This document shows, in pieces, positions 33,974 through 35,235 of a DNA stretch of 35,235 nt. The first letter of the stretch is position 1. The number at the start of each line of letters is the position of its first letter. Below the pieces are notes generated by a model. That model made no database searches and had not been told where the DNA came from. It saw only the letters and a program-made list of their open reading frames with translations. A program made the translations under genes and the position numbers. Source of the DNA: Thermoflexales bacterium (GTDB taxonomy: Bacteria; Chloroflexota; Anaerolineae; B4-G1); assembly GCA_007123205.1 (NCBI GenBank), contig SKLM01000115.1, positions 1 to 35,235 on the forward strand, given 5' to 3'.

Positions 33974-35001
33974 ACATCGTCGTCACCGGGTCCATCGCCT
34001 ACGACTATCTGATGACCTTTCCCGGTCGGTTTGCGGAGCATCTGCTGCCCGATAAGCTTGAGAAACTCTCGGTCAGTTTCCTGGTGGATGAGATGCGGAA
34101 GCAGCGCGGCGGCTGTGGGGCCAACATCGCGTACAATCTGGCGCTGCTCGGGGAGCGTCCCCGCTTGATGGGTACCGTGGGACAGGATTTTGATGCATAC
34201 CGTGGGTGGCTCGAATGGTGCGGAGTCGACACCTCCCTGGTGAAGACAGAGCCGGACCTATTCACGGCCTCCTTTTTCGTCAGCACCGATCAGGTAGGCA
34301 ATCAGATCGCCAACTTCTACACCGGTGCGATGGCTCGCGCTCGGAATCTCTCCTTGCTCAATCTGGACCCCGAGCAGATCGATCTCGTTGTCATCTCCCC
34401 CAACGATCCGCAGGCGATGGTCAAGTACGCTGCCGAGTGTCAAGCTCATGGGATCCCATACCTGTACGACCCGAGCCAGCAGATCGTGCGACTCACCGGG
34501 GAGGAACTGACCGCCGGTGTGGAGGGAGCTACGCTCCTGGTGGTCAACGAATACGAGTTCGAGATGCTACGGGAGAAGACCGGCCTCTCACGAGCAGAGG
34601 TCGAGTCAGCGCCTCAGGAAGCGTGCGTGGTCACCATGGGGGAAACCGGGTCGCGCATCTCGACCCGGTGGGGTACGTACCGTATTCCGGCCTCGAAACC
34701 GCGCTGCATCGATGATCCTACGGGGGTGGGCGACGCTTATCGGGCCGGCCTGATCAAGGGGCTGGCGCTTGAGCTACCCTGGCCTGTGGCGGGAAGGCTG
34801 GGCAGTGTGGCGGCTGCCTATGCACTGGAGCAGGCAGGGCCACAGAGCCACTCCTATAGCATGGCGGAGTTCGTGGCTCGATTGGACGCCTGTCTCAGAG
34901 CTGATGGGATGGCCTCCGAAGCGGTCCTGGCTGCACTCCGGTACGCCAAACACGCCGCCCCCTCAAGGCCCCGAGACGATCGCGATCACGAGGCTCCGTA
35001 G
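33970..35001 (+). CDS. adoK: Adenosine kinase, PfkB family (mycobacterial AdoK type)
   Basis: This 343-aa PfkB-fold kinase probably phosphorylates adenosine to AMP. The N-terminus (VTGSIAYDYLMTFPGRF, then LSVSFLVDEMR) closely follows the mycobacterial adenosine kinase I remember (Rv2202c), as does NFYTGAM. The substrate loop is GGCGANIAYNLALLG, and DDPTGVGDAYRAG (248-260) contains the anion hole and catalytic Asp255. GTG 33970 has GGAGGG upstream and overlaps the previous stop as GTGA; a longer frame starting at 33892 lies inside the GT2 gene. Adenosine is a by-product of SAM-dependent methylation, which links it functionally to mtnA at the head of the operon. Confidence 0.86.
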   Translation: MNIVVTGSIAYDYLMTFPGRFAEHLLPDKLEKLSVSFLVDEMRKQRGGCGANIAYNLALLGERPRLMGTVGQDFDAYRGWLEWCGVDTSLVKTEPDLFTASFFVSTDQVGNQIANFYTGAMARARNLSLLNLDPEQIDLVVISPNDPQAMVKYAAECQAHGIPYLYDPSQQIVRLTGEELTAGVEGATLLVVNEYEFEMLREKTGLSRAEVESAPQEACVVTMGETGSRISTRWGTYRIPASKPRCIDDPTGVGDAYRAGLIKGLALELPWPVAGRLGSVAAAYALEQAGPQSHSYSMAEFVARLDACLRADGMASEAVLAALRYAKHAAPSRPRDDRDHEAP

Positions 35002-35084
35002 GGCCCCGATAAGTGTATCGTAGCTGTCTACCGCGGTCACTTTCGATCTGAGATGAAGCTCCCGGGGTAGCCAGCCTGGAGCTG

Positions 35085-35180
35085 GCGTTGCACGTTGCAG
35101 GTTGCAGGTTGCACGTTGCAGGTTGAAAGGCTTGAAGCTTCGACCCTCCGCTCCCCTGCTCCCCTGCCCCCGGGCAGGGA
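35085..35180 (+). repeat. Heptad repeat element, copy B, in a gene-free tail
   Basis: Six 7-bp units run from 35087 to 35128 (GTTGCAC, GTTGCAG, GTTGCAG, GTTGCAC, GTTGCAG, GTTGAAA). They are followed by GG-CTTGAAGC-TTCG and a C-rich tail, the same order as copy A at 27810-27895. The two copies bracket the mtnA-adoK operon in the same orientation. No terminator or gene is recognisable in the rest of 35002-35235, apart from a small CCAGC/GCTGG hairpin at 35071-35085. Confidence 0.7.
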
Positions 35181-35235
35181 TCACGGGACGAGATCCGACA
35201 GACGTTAGAGCCTGGCAGCAGTTGTGGGCCACGGC

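Noticed and set aside
1-35235. CRISPR array, tRNA, rRNA or insertion sequence
   Set aside because: No regular repeat-spacer pattern, no T-loop-like GGTTCGA segments in a cloverleaf context, and no transposase-like protein in any frame.

Overview
The window is G+C-rich, densely coded bacterial chromosome. It holds 25 protein genes, at least seven promoters close to the sigma-70 consensus, and no rRNA, tRNA, transposase or CRISPR. The gene set and protein style suggest Chloroflexota (Anaerolineae/Caldilineae-like): a SpoIIIAA-like/R3H ATPase next to tmk, a guanylate kinase with a GVGKDS P-loop fused by an ATGA overlap to a DUF951 protein, a mycobacterial-type adenosine kinase, and a long RpoC with a coiled-coil insertion. 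This placement is by recognition, not by phylogeny.

Layout. (1) 1-602: two copies of a hairpin repeat, then a promoter and a long structured leader. (2) 603-7196, plus strand: a tightly packed run of rseP, a HEAT-repeat protein, a secreted gluzincin protease, a DEDDy exonuclease-like protein, a radical SAM protein, acylphosphatase and a membrane-anchored FecR-like protein. (3) 7430-9568, minus strand: radC and a lipoprotein fusing DsbA to a degenerate cyclophilin. (4) 9569-13163: a gene-free leader region, pcm, a convergent MFS transporter and a THEP1-type NTPase. (5) 13144-18633: a promoter with a structured leader, the R3H ATPase and tmk; a minus-strand FmdB zinc ribbon; then gmk, DUF951, a GT28 glycosyltransferase and a small membrane protein. 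(6) 18763-22544: divergent purA and a PEP/pyruvate-binding protein with back-to-back promoters. (7) 22545-27703: a repeat-rich spacer, then rpoC alone with its own near-perfect promoter, a nested-hairpin leader and an intrinsic terminator. (8) 28018-35001: one probable operon in which mtnA and an adenosine kinase flank a CDP-3,6-dideoxysugar cassette (rfbF, rfbG, an SDR, rfbH, a GT2). (9) 35002-35235: a second copy of a heptad-repeat element.

How the genes work together. Region 2 looks like cell-envelope proteolysis and surveillance. Region 8 couples salvage of nucleoside by-products (5-methylthioribose-1-phosphate, adenosine) with making an unusual deoxysugar for a surface glycan. Region 5 groups nucleotide kinases with an envelope glycolipid enzyme.

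The most unusual signals are regulatory. Several housekeeping genes (rseP, pcm, the R3H ATPase, rpoC, mtnA) have a recognisable promoter followed by a 100-360 nt leader with strong inverted repeats. The rseP leader ends in a terminator-like hairpin just before the start codon, which suggests attenuation or an undescribed cis-regulatory RNA. No leader matched a riboswitch class I could identify by eye.
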